A stretch of DNA of 64,000 nucleotides from Chthoniobacteraceae bacterium (GCA_947479475.1 CANJZW010000005.1:1-64000); one strand, 5' to 3'. Positions 54,169-63,183 are shown, numbered from the stretch's first letter. Translations and numbers: made by a program. Notes: a model not told the origin generated them from the sequence alone.

Positions 54169-55653
54169 ATGAACCCACCCGATTCCCGTCCGTTTGTGCG
54201 TCTTGGTGCGCTGAAAAGTTTGGAGGATTTCCAAGCTGCGTGTGCGGCGCTGGAAATTGATTTGCCCGCCGAGGTTGCGGGCGGGAAGAATTCCCCATTG
54301 AGCCAGCCCGCCGAGGTGCTGATAAACGGGAAACGGCCTGGGAACCGGATTGTGATTCACCCGATGGAGGGTTGGGACGGCACGACCACCGGGGGCGTGA
54401 GTGCTGAAATGAGGCGGCGCTGGCGGCGGTTTGGGGAAAGCGGGGCGAAGATGATCTGTGGTGCGGAGGCGATGGCTGTTCGTGCCGATGGACGGGCCAA
54501 TCCCAACCAGCTCATTTTGGTGGAGGAGAACCGGGAAGGGATTGCGGAGCTTGTGGGGATCTTGAAGGAAGCGCACAAAGATTTGTATGGGACGGTGGAG
54601 GACTTGCTGATTGGGTTCCAGCTCACACACTCCGGCCGTTTCTGCCGGCCCGTGGACAAGGCGCGCTGGGAATCGCGTGTGGCTTTTCGGCACCCGATTT
54701 TGGACAAGAAGTTCCACGTTCTTAGCGATGAACAGGTGCTGACGGACGCGGAGGTGGGTGTCTTGATCGGGGATTATGTGCGCGCTGCGCGGTTGGCATG
54801 GGAGGTGGGAGCGGACTTCGTCGACATCAAACATTGCCACGGTTACCTGCTTCATGAATTTCTTGGGGCACACACGAGGCCGGGCAAATACGGCGGCAGG
54901 TTTGAAAATCGAACACGGATTCTGCGCGAAATCATCGAAGGAATTCGGGCGGATGGGAATCCTGTGGATATTGGGGTGCGGCTCAGTCTCTTTGACAAGG
55001 TGCCCTACCGACCGGACCCTACGCGGGCCAAGGCTGGCAAACTGGGGCCCGGGATACCCGAGGATTTTTCCGAGTGTCTTCCGTATCGGTACGGGTTTGG
55101 AGTGAATCAGGCAGATCCTTCCCAAATTGATTTGAGCGAGACGTTTGAGTTCGTGAAGCTTTGCGGTGAGCTTGGGGTGAAGGTCTTGAACACGACGGCG
55201 GGTTCGCCCTATTACACCCCCAACCTTCAGCGCCCGGCGACGTTTCCACCAAGCGACGGCTATCAGCCTGCGTACGATCCTCTCATCGATGTGGAGCGCC
55301 AGATTCAGGCGGTGCGGCAGGTGAAGGCCATCTCGCCCAAAGGCCTCTATGTGATTGGGTCCGGTTATACCTACCTCCAGGAGTTTCTGGCGCCGGTGGC
55401 GAGCGCGGTTCTCCGTTTGGGCTGGGCAGATGGGATAGGCTTGGGGCGTGCGGTCCTTTCGTATCCTACAATGCTAACCGATGCCGCTAACGGCCAGGCG
55501 GCGCAAAAGAAGTTTATCTGCCGCACCTTCAGCGAGTGTACGACGGCACCTAGGAATGGTCTTATCAGCGGCTGTTATCCCTTGGACAAATTCTATACCG
55601 AGCGGCCGGAATTTGCTCAGTTGAAGGAGATTAAAAAGAAGGCGGGTGTTTAG
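54169..55653 (+). CDS. Old Yellow Enzyme-type NADH:flavin oxidoreductase
   Basis: The 494-residue TIM barrel binds FMN by pattern: IVIHPMEGWDGTTTGGVSAE near the N-terminus, FQLTHSGRFCRPV (substrate-side His and FMN contacts), VDIKHCHGYLLHEFLGAHTR with the H-C-H/G pattern, RTRILREIIEGIR and IGLGRAVLSYP. The C-terminus has CRTFSECTTAPRN and ISGCYPLD, a Cys cluster like a degenerate form of the 4Fe-4S site in 2,4-dienoyl-CoA reductase-type OYEs. No second flavin domain follows. It probably reduces an activated alkene or removes a methyl group. It is paired with the DapA-like gene 22 bases on. Confidence 0.8.
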   Translation: MNPPDSRPFVRLGALKSLEDFQAACAALEIDLPAEVAGGKNSPLSQPAEVLINGKRPGNRIVIHPMEGWDGTTTGGVSAEMRRRWRRFGESGAKMICGAEAMAVRADGRANPNQLILVEENREGIAELVGILKEAHKDLYGTVEDLLIGFQLTHSGRFCRPVDKARWESRVAFRHPILDKKFHVLSDEQVLTDAEVGVLIGDYVRAARLAWEVGADFVDIKHCHGYLLHEFLGAHTRPGKYGGRFENRTRILREIIEGIRADGNPVDIGVRLSLFDKVPYRPDPTRAKAGKLGPGIPEDFSECLPYRYGFGVNQADPSQIDLSETFEFVKLCGELGVKVLNTTAGSPYYTPNLQRPATFPPSDGYQPAYDPLIDVERQIQAVRQVKAISPKGLYVIGSGYTYLQEFLAPVASAVLRLGWADGIGLGRAVLSYPTMLTDAANGQAAQKKFICRTFSECTTAPRNGLISGCYPLDKFYTERPEFAQLKEIKKKAGV

Positions 55654-55675
55654 GTTTGAGCAAAGGTTCCATTTT

Positions 55676-56794
55676 ATGAAGACATTGATTTCAGATCCCA
55701 AGGAGCTATCTCCCGAGACGCCCTGGCTGGACACCCTCTGGGCCTGGACCGGCGAAGAGGAACTCGTGGACCACAGGACCAAGGCGCGTTTGTGTGCGGC
55801 GGCTCTGCTGCCTTTTTGCAACGGCCAGCCGGACTGGGAGGGGTTCGCCGCGAGTATCCGCTGGATGCAGGCCACAGCGGACTTTTACGGGGTCGAGCTT
55901 GTTGTCGTGCTCAATGCGGACACCGGGTACATTTTCGATTTGGACGACGCGATGTACGCCGAGGTATTGCGCCGGTTTCGTGCGGATTTTCCGCTGGTGA
56001 AATTCATCGCGGGTGTCACGGCGCGTGGCGCGCAGGACGACACGGCGTTCAAGGCCGAGCGATACCGACCGCTTCTGGACATCGTCCAGGAGCACGACAA
56101 CTGCGAGGTGATGCTTATGACGTCTCGCTGGCTAAACGCCCTCGGTCCGGCGCCCCGGAGGGACGCCTATTACGAGATCGCCGAGTGGCTGATCCGGCCG
56201 GGCATCGTCCACGCGCTTGAGCCGGCTTTTGTGCCTTGGGCAACCCCATATGAGCCTTGGTTGCTGTGGCAACTGGCGCTGCATCCGAAGTTTGTCGGTG
56301 GAAAAGTCAGCACCCTGGACGAACCGCATTTTCTCTATTGGGCGGCGATGTGCCGCGATCTCGCTCTGGATTTTGCCCCCCACAGCGGTGATGACTTCGG
56401 CATCGCTACCGCCATTCGGCTTGGACTTCCTTTGCTCATCGGAGCGGCGGTGAGCGGGGCGCCGCTAATCTGCGCAGCCAAGGATATGTGGCTGACCGAC
56501 GATGCGCCTGCCAAAAAGTTCAAGACGGGTACGGGGCGTTTTGACACGCGGGTTTACAAAGTTTTTGAGGCCTTCCAGTCCTTGGAGGACCAGGTGTTCC
56601 GGCTGGATTCGAATATGAGCGCCGCCGCCTACAAGCACAGCACGGCCCACGTGCTTCATCTGCTCGGGATCCTGGCCTCGCCCGAGGCGCACCCCGCGTG
56701 CAAGGACCTGCGCGGCACCGATGAACCCGAGCGGATGGAAGACGCCTTGCGGCGCCCCCGGAGAGTGGCGCATCGGTTGGGCATTTCTTTTTAG
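55676..56794 (+). CDS. Divergent DapA/NAL-like TIM-barrel protein
   Basis: From the ATG at 55676 the product has 372 residues; the upstream extension to 55646 gives ten residues without meaning. It aligns by eye with dihydrodipicolinate synthase-like barrels: VELVVVLNADTGYIFDLDD (in place of the GTTGE loop), FIAGVTARG, and FVGGKVSTLDE carrying the Lys expected for a Schiff base. The usual YNxPxxT tyrosine motif is not recognisable, so activity may differ. It is probably cotranscribed with the OYE-type gene under LysR control. A catabolic role is inferred from the pair. Confidence 0.65.
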   Translation: MKTLISDPKELSPETPWLDTLWAWTGEEELVDHRTKARLCAAALLPFCNGQPDWEGFAASIRWMQATADFYGVELVVVLNADTGYIFDLDDAMYAEVLRRFRADFPLVKFIAGVTARGAQDDTAFKAERYRPLLDIVQEHDNCEVMLMTSRWLNALGPAPRRDAYYEIAEWLIRPGIVHALEPAFVPWATPYEPWLLWQLALHPKFVGGKVSTLDEPHFLYWAAMCRDLALDFAPHSGDDFGIATAIRLGLPLLIGAAVSGAPLICAAKDMWLTDDAPAKKFKTGTGRFDTRVYKVFEAFQSLEDQVFRLDSNMSAAAYKHSTAHVLHLLGILASPEAHPACKDLRGTDEPERMEDALRRPRRVAHRLGISF

Positions 56795-56810
56795 TGGCTC
56801 ACTCCGTGCA

Positions 56811-56846
56811 AAAAGAAACGCGCCCTCCGGGAGGGAGGGCGCGCTT
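56811..56846. terminator. Bidirectional terminator between convergent genes
   Basis: CGCGCCCTCC (56819-56828) and GGAGGGCGCG (56834-56843) form a perfect ten-base stem with a five-base loop. On the minus strand the stem is followed by TTTCTTTTT, so it ends the NIPSNAP transcript well. On the plus strand the following bases are less T-rich, yet the same stem can end the DapA-like transcript. Confidence 0.85.
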
Positions 56847-56870
56847 CAAAACTGTTCGAAAGCTCGTTTT

Positions 56871-57674
56871 TTAGCGGATCGGTGAAAAGTCTGTGGCCTT
56901 CATGTAGACGGACTTTACTCCCTCCGGTTGGGGGATGGTGAGGGAGCCGTTTGCCTCGCTCTTGGCCTTGGCTGCGATCCATGCAGGGTCGGCGCGGAAG
57001 CTCTCAAATGCCTTGAGGCCGGCTTCTTTGCTGGGATGGGCCAGGATGTAGATCAATTTATTGGCGGCGCCCGCTTCCGGGTCGGTGGGGGTCCAGTAGG
57101 CGACGTGCGACATTCCGTGGCGGGAAAAAAGGCCGACGGTGTGGTCGCGGAAACGGCTGTTGAGGGCGTCGAGTTTGCCCTCGGCCGTGGTGTAGGTGCG
57201 AAGCTCAAATACTCTTTCCGTGGAACCCGTGGCGGGTTTGATCGCAGCGGAGTAATCGGTGGCCTTCATGAAGATCACCTCGGGTTTTTTGGCCAGGATT
57301 TTTCCAGCGGCTTCGCTGGCTTTGGCGGCGGCCTGCCAGTCCGGATCTTTGCGGAAAGCGTCCCAGGAGGAGGCGGCGGCTTCGCGGCTTTTATGAGCGA
57401 TGACGTAGATCAGAGTGGTGTCTGCACCTTCGGTTTTTTCGACGGGGACCCAGTAGCCAACGTTTTCGATGCCGTGTTTTTTGAATAGGCCGACGGTGTG
57501 GTCGCGGAAACGGGAGAGGAGGGCGGGCAGTTTGCCCTCGTTGGTGACGTAGATGCGCATTTCAAAAACGCGGGAATCTTCGACGGCGTGGGCGGGGACG
57601 CTGAAACACATGGCGGCGGCGAAAGTTGTGGCGAGCCAGCTGCGGCGGTTGATGTGAGGGGCGGAGATGTTCAT
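56871..57674 (-). CDS. Exported protein with two NIPSNAP domains
   Basis: The 267-residue product has a signal (INRRSWLATTFAAAMCFSVPAHA, also Tat-compatible by the RR). Two similar NIPSNAP domains follow, the first near 36-145 (VFEMRIYVTNEGKLPALLSRF, HTVGLFKKHGIENVGYW) and the second near 155-265 (VFELRTYTTAEGKLDALNSRF, HTVGLFSRHGMSHVAYW). Each ends in FMKATDYS or YMKATDFS. The family is a dimeric alpha/beta barrel with no agreed reaction. The internal duplication is plain to see. It stands alone between a terminator and a cyclophilin gene. Confidence 0.9.
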   Translation of the reverse strand: MNISAPHINRRSWLATTFAAAMCFSVPAHAVEDSRVFEMRIYVTNEGKLPALLSRFRDHTVGLFKKHGIENVGYWVPVEKTEGADTTLIYVIAHKSREAAASSWDAFRKDPDWQAAAKASEAAGKILAKKPEVIFMKATDYSAAIKPATGSTERVFELRTYTTAEGKLDALNSRFRDHTVGLFSRHGMSHVAYWTPTDPEAGAANKLIYILAHPSKEAGLKAFESFRADPAWIAAKAKSEANGSLTIPQPEGVKSVYMKATDFSPIR

Positions 57675-57761
57675 GGGGTGGGTGTTGTGTGGAGGGAGAG
57701 TAAGAAAGTGTGGCGGGGCGCCGTCGCCTGTTTGGAGACGCGCCCCGCAGCGGAGGGTGGG

Positions 57762-58259
57762 CTACTTGAGTTCCTTATCCCAGGCGGCGATGAGTTTTTT
57801 CTCTGACTCAAAAAGGTCGTCTGTGGAGTCGAGGATTTCGATGGAGTCGATGGTGTCGCCCTGCTTGACGGCGTTGACGATGTCCTGGCCCTTGGTCACC
57901 TCGCCGAAAACGGCGTGTTTGCCGTCCAGGTGGGGAGTGGGGACGTGGGTGATGAAAAACTGGCTTCCGTTGGTGTTGGGCCCTGAGTTGGCCATCGAAA
58001 ACATCCCGGGCTTGTCGTGCTTTAGGCTCTTGCGGATTTCGTCGGGAAAGCGGTAGCCGGGTCCGCCCATGCCTGAACCGGTGGGGTCGCCGCCCTGGAT
58101 CATGAAGTCTTTGATGACCCGGTGAAAGGTGACGCCATTGTAGAAACCGCGTTTAGCCAGATTCAGGAAATTGGCTGTGGTGATCGGAACCTCGGAAGCA
58201 AAGAGGGTGGCCTCGATAGCTCCGCGGGATGTGTTGAGAACGATACGGATATTTTCCAT
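57762..58259 (-). CDS. Cytoplasmic cyclophilin-type peptidyl-prolyl isomerase
   Basis: The 165-residue product starts at the ATG at 58259 ([13 protein letters not shown]); a TTG at 58277 is open but adds nothing. The cyclophilin core is complete: [28 protein letters not shown] split over the active-site strand with the catalytic Arg, [17 protein letters not shown], and [12 protein letters not shown] with the conserved His-Ala-Val-Phe-Gly. The C-terminus has a Lys/Glu-rich tail (about 150-165). No signal peptide, so it should act in the cytoplasm. Its start faces the exported cyclophilin across 79 bases. Confidence 0.92.
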   Translation of the reverse strand: MENIRIVLNTSRGAIEATLFASEVPITTANFLNLAKRGFYNGVTFHRVIKDFMIQGGDPTGSGMGGPGYRFPDEIRKSLKHDKPGMFSMANSGPNTNGSQFFITHVPTPHLDGKHAVFGEVTKGQDIVNAVKQGDTIDSIEILDSTDDLFESEKKLIAAWDKELK

Positions 58260-58338
58260 CGATGGTATTGTAGACAAAAAAAATAGAAGAGGGGAATCAT
58301 TGCGTGAAACTAGTCACTTTGTAAAATCGCCTTCGCTT

Positions 58339-58980
58339 ATGACAAAACCGTTCTTCCTCACCTTTGCGGGCTGCCTAATGGGCGTCCTTCTTCCCGTTTC
58401 CGCCCAGACGCCTCCCGCGTCCCCCGCGTCGGACCCTGCCGCCGCTCCGGCCCAACCCACGCCGGCCCCGATGAAGGAAGTGGCCGTGATCAAGACGACC
58501 AAGGGTGAAATGACCCTTGAATTCTGGAGTGACGTGGCCCCCAAGACCGTTGAGAACTTCAAAAAACTCGCCAAGCAAGGCTTTTACAATGGCACGGCTT
58601 TCCACCGCATCATCAAGGGGTTCATGATCCAGGGAGGCGATCCAAACACCAAGGATCCTTCCAAGGAAGCCAGCTTTGGCACCGGGGACCCTGGCTACAA
58701 GATCAAGGCGGAGTTCAACCCTCGCAAACACGAGGCGGGCGTCATCTCGATGGCGCGCAGCATGGATCCGGACTCGGCCGGTTCGCAGTTCTTCCTCTGC
58801 TTGGACGCGGCCCCCAGTTTGGACAACCAGTACACAGCCTTCGGCAAACTGACCAAGGGAGACGACGTCCTTCAGAAGATCGGCGACACGCCTGTTTTGA
58901 GTAATGGCCGGGAGCGCAGCAAGCCGGCCGAGCGTGTGGGTGTTGAAAGTGTTTCGATCATCAGTGTGCCCGTCAAGTAA
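58339..58980 (+). CDS. Exported cyclophilin-type peptidyl-prolyl isomerase
   Basis: The product has 213 residues from the ATG at 58339, which begins a Sec signal (TKPFFLTFAGCLMGVLLPVSAQ); the open frame further upstream is without meaning. A Pro/Ala-rich linker follows (about 25-48), then the cyclophilin domain: FYNGTAFHRIIKGFMIQGGD, SMARSMDPDSAGSQFFLCL and YTAFGKLTKGDDVL. The domain has the active-site Arg. It likely assists folding outside the cytoplasm. A terminator-like hairpin follows at 59010-59059. Confidence 0.9.
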   Translation: MTKPFFLTFAGCLMGVLLPVSAQTPPASPASDPAAAPAQPTPAPMKEVAVIKTTKGEMTLEFWSDVAPKTVENFKKLAKQGFYNGTAFHRIIKGFMIQGGDPNTKDPSKEASFGTGDPGYKIKAEFNPRKHEAGVISMARSMDPDSAGSQFFLCLDAAPSLDNQYTAFGKLTKGDDVLQKIGDTPVLSNGRERSKPAERVGVESVSIISVPVK

Positions 58981-59009
58981 GGCAGGGCGCCGCACAGGTT
59001 TTCCGATCG

Positions 59010-59059
59010 AGCGGGGGGGAGGGAGGGTTCGTCTTGAATCTCGCTCTCCCCGCTTTTTT
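59010..59059 (+). terminator. Probable rho-independent terminator
   Basis: AGCGGGG (59010-59016) pairs with CCCCGCT (59048-59054), with further G/C-rich pairing possible inside, then a run of T to 59059. It lies 30 bases after the exported cyclophilin stop. Confidence 0.6.
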
Positions 59060-59111
59060 GGTTGGTTTGCGTAAGTTTTCCCCAGTGCGTTTCTAAAATG
59101 TCACATTTTTC

Positions 59112-59137
59112 CCCACGCTTGCGCACACTCGCGTGGG
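59112..59137 (+). other. Inverted repeat in the aguB leader
   Basis: CCCACGC (59112-59118) and GCGTGGG (59131-59137) pair perfectly around 12 bases. It ends 12 bases before the aguB start codon. It may be a leader hairpin or an operator; there is no T-run fitting a terminator. Confidence 0.5.
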
Positions 59138-59149
59138 CATAGTTTTTCC

Positions 59150-60049
59150 ATGTCCCAACCCAAATCCGTAAAAATCGGCCTCATCCAGACGCGCTGCGGC
59201 GCGGATGTGCAGGCGAATATCCAGAAGGCAGTCGAGCGCACGCGCCAGGCTGCAGCCCAGGGGGCGCAGATCATTTGTCTGCAGGAGTTGTTCACCTCTG
59301 TGTATTTCTGCCAGATCGAGGACCATAAATATTTCGCTCTGGCCGAGGAGATTCCGGGGCCGTCGACGGAGCTCTTCACCGCACTGGCCAAGGAACTGGG
59401 CGTCGTCATCATCGCCTCCCTTTTTGAAAAACGCGCCGCTGGCCTCTATCATAACACCGCCATCATCATCGATGCCGATGGACGCTATCTGGGCAAGTAC
59501 CGGAAAATGCACATCCCGGACGACCCGCTTTTTTACGAGAAGTTTTATTTCACCCCGGGCGACCTCGGCTTCAAGGCGTGGGACACCCGGTTTGGTCGGA
59601 TTGGAGTGTGTGTGTGCTGGGACCAATGGTACCCCGAAGCCGCCCGCCTGACCGCTTTGCATGGCGCTCAGATCCTTTTTTACCCCACCGCCATTGGCTG
59701 GCACCCCTCCGAAAAAGCCCAGTACGGCGAGCGTCAGCACAGCGCCTGGGAAACAGTCCAGCGTGGCCACGCGATAGCCAACGGTTGTTACGTGGCGGCA
59801 CCCAACCGCGTCGGGCACGAGGCGCCTGACGGTGGGGACGGCATCCAGTTCTGGGGGCAGAGTTTTGTGGCGGACGCCTCCGGGCAGATCCTCAAACGGG
59901 CTTCAGCCGAGGAGGAGGAAATCATGGTTGTGGAATTAGATCTGGAAGCACTGGACACACAGCGCACCCACTGGCCTTTCCTAAGGGACCGGCGGATCGA
60001 TGCTTACCAGGGACTCGAGCAGCGCTACTTGGGAGACCGCCATGTTTGA
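59150..60049 (+). CDS. aguB: N-carbamoylputrescine amidase
   Basis: The 299-residue nitrilase-superfamily enzyme turns N-carbamoylputrescine into putrescine, CO2 and ammonia. The catalytic triad is visible as E46 (CLQELFTS), K119 (YRKMHIPDD) and C156 (GVCVCWDQWYPE). The family-specific blocks FYFTPGD and HSAWETVQRGHAIANG are also present. The ATG at 59150 starts just before the first strand. Its 3' end overlaps aguA by eight bases, which suggests coupled translation. It acts in the cytoplasm, downstream of arginine decarboxylation to agmatine. Confidence 0.94.
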   Translation: MSQPKSVKIGLIQTRCGADVQANIQKAVERTRQAAAQGAQIICLQELFTSVYFCQIEDHKYFALAEEIPGPSTELFTALAKELGVVIIASLFEKRAAGLYHNTAIIIDADGRYLGKYRKMHIPDDPLFYEKFYFTPGDLGFKAWDTRFGRIGVCVCWDQWYPEAARLTALHGAQILFYPTAIGWHPSEKAQYGERQHSAWETVQRGHAIANGCYVAAPNRVGHEAPDGGDGIQFWGQSFVADASGQILKRASAEEEEIMVVELDLEALDTQRTHWPFLRDRRIDAYQGLEQRYLGDRHV

Positions 60050-61103
60050 AAAACGCAGCGCCAGCGCGCCCACCCCGGCCTCCCTCGGTTATCACATGCC
60101 CGCCGAATGGGAACCGCACGCTGCGACGTGGCTCTCCTGGCCCCGGCCCGATGGAATCTCCTTTCCTGAGGCTTACGACAAGGTGATGCCCGCCTTTGCG
60201 AAGATGGTCGACGCCCTTGCAGACTCAGAGCCCGTTTGCATCAACGTCTGGGATGCCGCCCACGAGGCGGACGTTCGGCGGCAATTGAACCGTCACGGCG
60301 CGCGGGATTCCCACGTCCGTTTTTACCGGCACCCCTCCTACGAGCCCTGGTGCCGCGACCATGGCCCAATTTTCCTCAAACGTTCGGGGACTCCCGAACC
60401 GGTAGTTGTCGACTGGGATTACAATGCGTGGGGTGGGAAGTATCCGCCGCACGACCTCGATGACGCGGTGCCTACGCAGATCGCAGAACTGCTTGGAGTT
60501 CCCGTTTACGCGCCGGGGATGATTTTGGAGGGCGGCTCCATAGAAGTAAACGGGGCGGGCACGCTGCTCACCACCCGCAACTGCCTGCTCAACCCCAACC
60601 GGAACCCGCATCTAAACCAGGCTGAGATTGAGCGGAAGATGCGGGATTATCTCGGGGTGAGCCACTTCCTATGGCTGGGTGACGGCATCGAGGGGGATGA
60701 TACGGACGGTCACATCGACGATTTGACCCGGTTTGTGAGCCGGACTGCGGTCGTCACCGTGGTCGAACCCAATCTTGAGGACCCCAACCATCTGCCCTTG
60801 AGCGAGAACCTGCACGCCCTCTCCGGCATGCGCGTGGAGGACGGTTCCCGTCTGGAGGTGCTCCATCTTCCCATGCCCGCGCGGATCGACAGAGAAGGGC
60901 TCCGCCTCCCTGCGAGTTATGCCAACTTCTACATCGCCAACACGGCCGTGCTGCTTCCCGTGTTTAACGATCTGATGGACGCAAAGGCTGTCGCTGTTTT
61001 GGAGCCTCTTTTTCCCGGGCGCAAGATCGTGCCCATCGACTGCACCGAGTTGATCTGGGGGTTGGGGGCCTTTCACTGCCTGACTCAGCAGCAGCCTGCC
61101 TGA
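60042..61103 (+). CDS. aguA: Agmatine deiminase
   Basis: The 353-residue product starts at the ATG at 60042, inside the end of aguB (eight-base overlap). It is a PPADI-family guanidino-modifying enzyme that hydrolyses agmatine to N-carbamoylputrescine and ammonia. Family blocks are MPAEWEPHAATWLSWP, WCRDHGPIF with the catalytic Asp, GDDTDGHIDDLTRF with the catalytic His, and FHCLTQQQPA with the nucleophilic Cys near the C-terminus. All catalytic residues look intact. With aguB it completes agmatine-to-putrescine conversion. No arginine decarboxylase gene lies in the window. Confidence 0.94.
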   Translation: MFEKRSASAPTPASLGYHMPAEWEPHAATWLSWPRPDGISFPEAYDKVMPAFAKMVDALADSEPVCINVWDAAHEADVRRQLNRHGARDSHVRFYRHPSYEPWCRDHGPIFLKRSGTPEPVVVDWDYNAWGGKYPPHDLDDAVPTQIAELLGVPVYAPGMILEGGSIEVNGAGTLLTTRNCLLNPNRNPHLNQAEIERKMRDYLGVSHFLWLGDGIEGDDTDGHIDDLTRFVSRTAVVTVVEPNLEDPNHLPLSENLHALSGMRVEDGSRLEVLHLPMPARIDREGLRLPASYANFYIANTAVLLPVFNDLMDAKAVAVLEPLFPGRKIVPIDCTELIWGLGAFHCLTQQQPA

Positions 61104-61122
61104 GTCGGGCCGGACTCCACCC

Positions 61123-61428
61123 ATGGCCTCGCTTTTTGAAAACATCGGTCGCCGGCCGCTTTGCAACTTGCTCCCTGAAAGGGCGTTCTGTATTCGTGGA
61201 TTTGTGCTTCCGATTTGCGCTCGCTGCACTGGCTTGCTTCTTGGGGCGCTTGCGGGTGGCGCGGTGCGGGGTGCGGGGGTGGTCGGCGGAGTGGCGCCAG
61301 TACTGAGGGCGGCGCTGGTCGCGCCCGTTTTGGCAGACTGGCTGGTTCAGTGGGTTCTGGGCCGCGAAAGCACAAACTTTAGGCGCCTAATTACAGGTTT
61401 TCTGTGTGGATTAGCTTTTTGCGTTTGA
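61123..61428 (+). CDS. Small DUF2085 membrane protein
   Basis: The 101-residue protein has hydrophobic segments at about 45-55 and 58-85 and the DUF2085 fingerprint: FCIRGFVLPICARCTGLLLG, followed later by GRESTNFRRLITGF. The paired Cys (C-x2-C in ICARC) could bind a metal. The role is unknown. It begins 19 bases after the aguA stop and precedes ilvH by 39 bases, so it may be cotranscribed with aguBA. The family is often annotated only as a small membrane protein. Confidence 0.75.
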   Translation: MASLFENIGRRPLCNLLPERAFCIRGFVLPICARCTGLLLGALAGGAVRGAGVVGGVAPVLRAALVAPVLADWLVQWVLGRESTNFRRLITGFLCGLAFCV

Positions 61429-61467
61429 CCAGATGGCTTAACTAACGCAACCTCCGCCCCCTTTCGC

Positions 61468-61947
61468 ATGCGTCATACCCTTTCGGTTCTGGTAGAAAAC
61501 AAGTTCGGAGTGCTCACCCGCATTGCCGGAATGTTCAGCGGTCGTGGCTTCAACATCGACACTCTCAATGTTGGCCCAACGCTGGACCCGGCAACGTCCC
61601 GGATGACGATCGTCGTCCGTGGCGACGACACTGTTTTAGAACAAGTCACAAAGCAACTTCGCAAACTCGTGGATGTCATCGAGTTGCAGGAATTTAGCGG
61701 GGACGAGAGCGTCGACCGCGAGCTCGTTCTGATGCGCGTCAACGTTCGGCCCGAAACCCGGGGTGAATTGATGCAAATCTGCGATATTTTCCGGGCGAAG
61801 ATCATCGACGTACAGCGCCACAATATTTCCATCGAAGTCACCGGTGACGACAGCAAGATCAGCAAGTTCATCTTCCTGATGGAGCCATTCGGCATCAGCG
61901 ACCTGACCCGCACCGGCAAGATCGCCCTTGCCCGTAGGGCAGATTAG
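61468..61947 (+). CDS. ilvH: Acetolactate synthase regulatory (small) subunit
   Basis: The 159-residue protein has the ACT domain at the N-terminus ([21 protein letters not shown], then [15 protein letters not shown]) that binds valine for feedback control. The second half is the ALS_ss_C domain ([20 protein letters not shown]). It controls the large catalytic subunit IlvB/IlvI, which is not encoded next to it. The gene is 41 bases upstream of ilvC, so both form a short branched-chain amino acid operon. Start at ATG 61468; no Shine-Dalgarno. Confidence 0.94.
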   Translation: MRHTLSVLVENKFGVLTRIAGMFSGRGFNIDTLNVGPTLDPATSRMTIVVRGDDTVLEQVTKQLRKLVDVIELQEFSGDESVDRELVLMRVNVRPETRGELMQICDIFRAKIIDVQRHNISIEVTGDDSKISKFIFLMEPFGISDLTRTGKIALARRAD

Positions 61948-61988
61948 TCTGCGTTTCATTTCCAATCCACCTCCACCCAACTCATTCT

Positions 61989-63020
61989 ATGGCTGTAAAA
62001 ATCTACTCTGACAAGGACGCCGATCTCGGCATTTTCAAAGGCAAGACGGTCGCCGTTCTCGGTTTCGGCTCCCAGGGCCACGCCCACGCGCTCAACCTCA
62101 AGGAATCCGGAGTCCACGTCATCATTGGTCTCTATCCCACCAGCAAGTCCCGCAAGACCGCTCAGGATCGCGGCTTTGAAGTGGTCGACACCGCTGAGGC
62201 TGTGCGCCGTGCGGACGTGATCTTCGTTGCGATTCCCGACACCAAGCAACCTGCCGCATTCAAGAAGGACATTGAACCCAACCTCAAGAAGGGCAAGACG
62301 CTCCTCTTCAGCCACGGCTTCTCCGTGCACTACAAGACGATCGTTCCGCCAGAAAACGTGGACGTGATCCTCGTCGCGCCCAAGGGCCCGGGCCACATCG
62401 TCCGCCGCCAGTACACGGAAGGTAAAGGCGTTCCGACGCTCATCGCGGTGCACCAGAACCCCAGCAAGAAGGCGAAGAAGATCGCGCTCGCATGGGCCAA
62501 GGGCATCGGCGGCACCCGCGCGGGTGTGCTCGAAACCTCCTTCAAGGAAGAAACCGAAACCGATCTCTTCGGCGAGCAGGCTGTCCTTTGTGGCGGCACC
62601 TCCGCCCTGGTGATGGCAGGCTTCGAAACCCTGGTGGAAGCTGGGTATTCGCCTGAAATGGCCTATTTTGAGTGCCTTCACGAGTTGAAGCTCATCGTCG
62701 ACTTGATGAACGAAGCCGGGATCGCAGGAATGCGTTTCTCCATCTCCGAAACCGCCAAGTGGGGCGACGTGACGATCGGACCGAAGATCGTCGACGCAGG
62801 CACCAAGAAGCGCATGAAGGCCGTGCTCAAGGACATCCAGTCCGGCAAGTTCGCCAAGGGCTGGGTCAAGGAATACGAAGGCGGCTACAAACAGTACAAG
62901 GCACTGCTCGCCGCTGGGGAAAAACACCCCATCGAGAAGACCGGTGACAAGCTCCGCAGCCTGATGCCTTGGATCGCCAAGCGTAACCTCAAGGGGACGC
63001 AGGCTTCCTACTCTGCGTAA
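61989..63020 (+). CDS. ilvC: Ketol-acid reductoisomerase, class I
   Basis: The 343-residue enzyme converts acetolactate to dihydroxyvalerate with Mg2+ and NAD(P)H. The Rossmann part has [20 protein letters not shown] and the cofactor loop [13 protein letters not shown], whose Ser-Lys-Ser resembles NADPH-specific forms. The C-terminal knotted domain has [12 protein letters not shown] with Mg ligands, [14 protein letters not shown] and [11 protein letters not shown]. The length is that of class I. A clean terminator follows. A branched-chain amino acid biosynthesis role is certain. Confidence 0.96.
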   Translation: MAVKIYSDKDADLGIFKGKTVAVLGFGSQGHAHALNLKESGVHVIIGLYPTSKSRKTAQDRGFEVVDTAEAVRRADVIFVAIPDTKQPAAFKKDIEPNLKKGKTLLFSHGFSVHYKTIVPPENVDVILVAPKGPGHIVRRQYTEGKGVPTLIAVHQNPSKKAKKIALAWAKGIGGTRAGVLETSFKEETETDLFGEQAVLCGGTSALVMAGFETLVEAGYSPEMAYFECLHELKLIVDLMNEAGIAGMRFSISETAKWGDVTIGPKIVDAGTKKRMKAVLKDIQSGKFAKGWVKEYEGGYKQYKALLAAGEKHPIEKTGDKLRSLMPWIAKRNLKGTQASYSA

Positions 63021-63042
63021 ACGCTTAATCGCTTAACCATCA

Positions 63043-63083
63043 AAAAGGCTGCGGGTCCTCACGGGCTCGCAGCCTTTTGTTTT
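63043..63083 (+). terminator. Rho-independent terminator after ilvC
   Basis: AAAAGGCTGCG (63043-63053) pairs with CGCAGCCTTTT (63068-63078) over a 14-base loop, followed by GTTTT. It lies 22 bases after the ilvC stop. Confidence 0.85.
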
Positions 63084-63183
63084 GGTGCGCCCGCCAGGGT
63101 GCGCCGGTTTGCGCCCCGTGAGAATCCCGGTCCCACGGAGTAGGAACCCAGTTTTGGGAAACGTTCCCCTTGGACGGTTCCAG

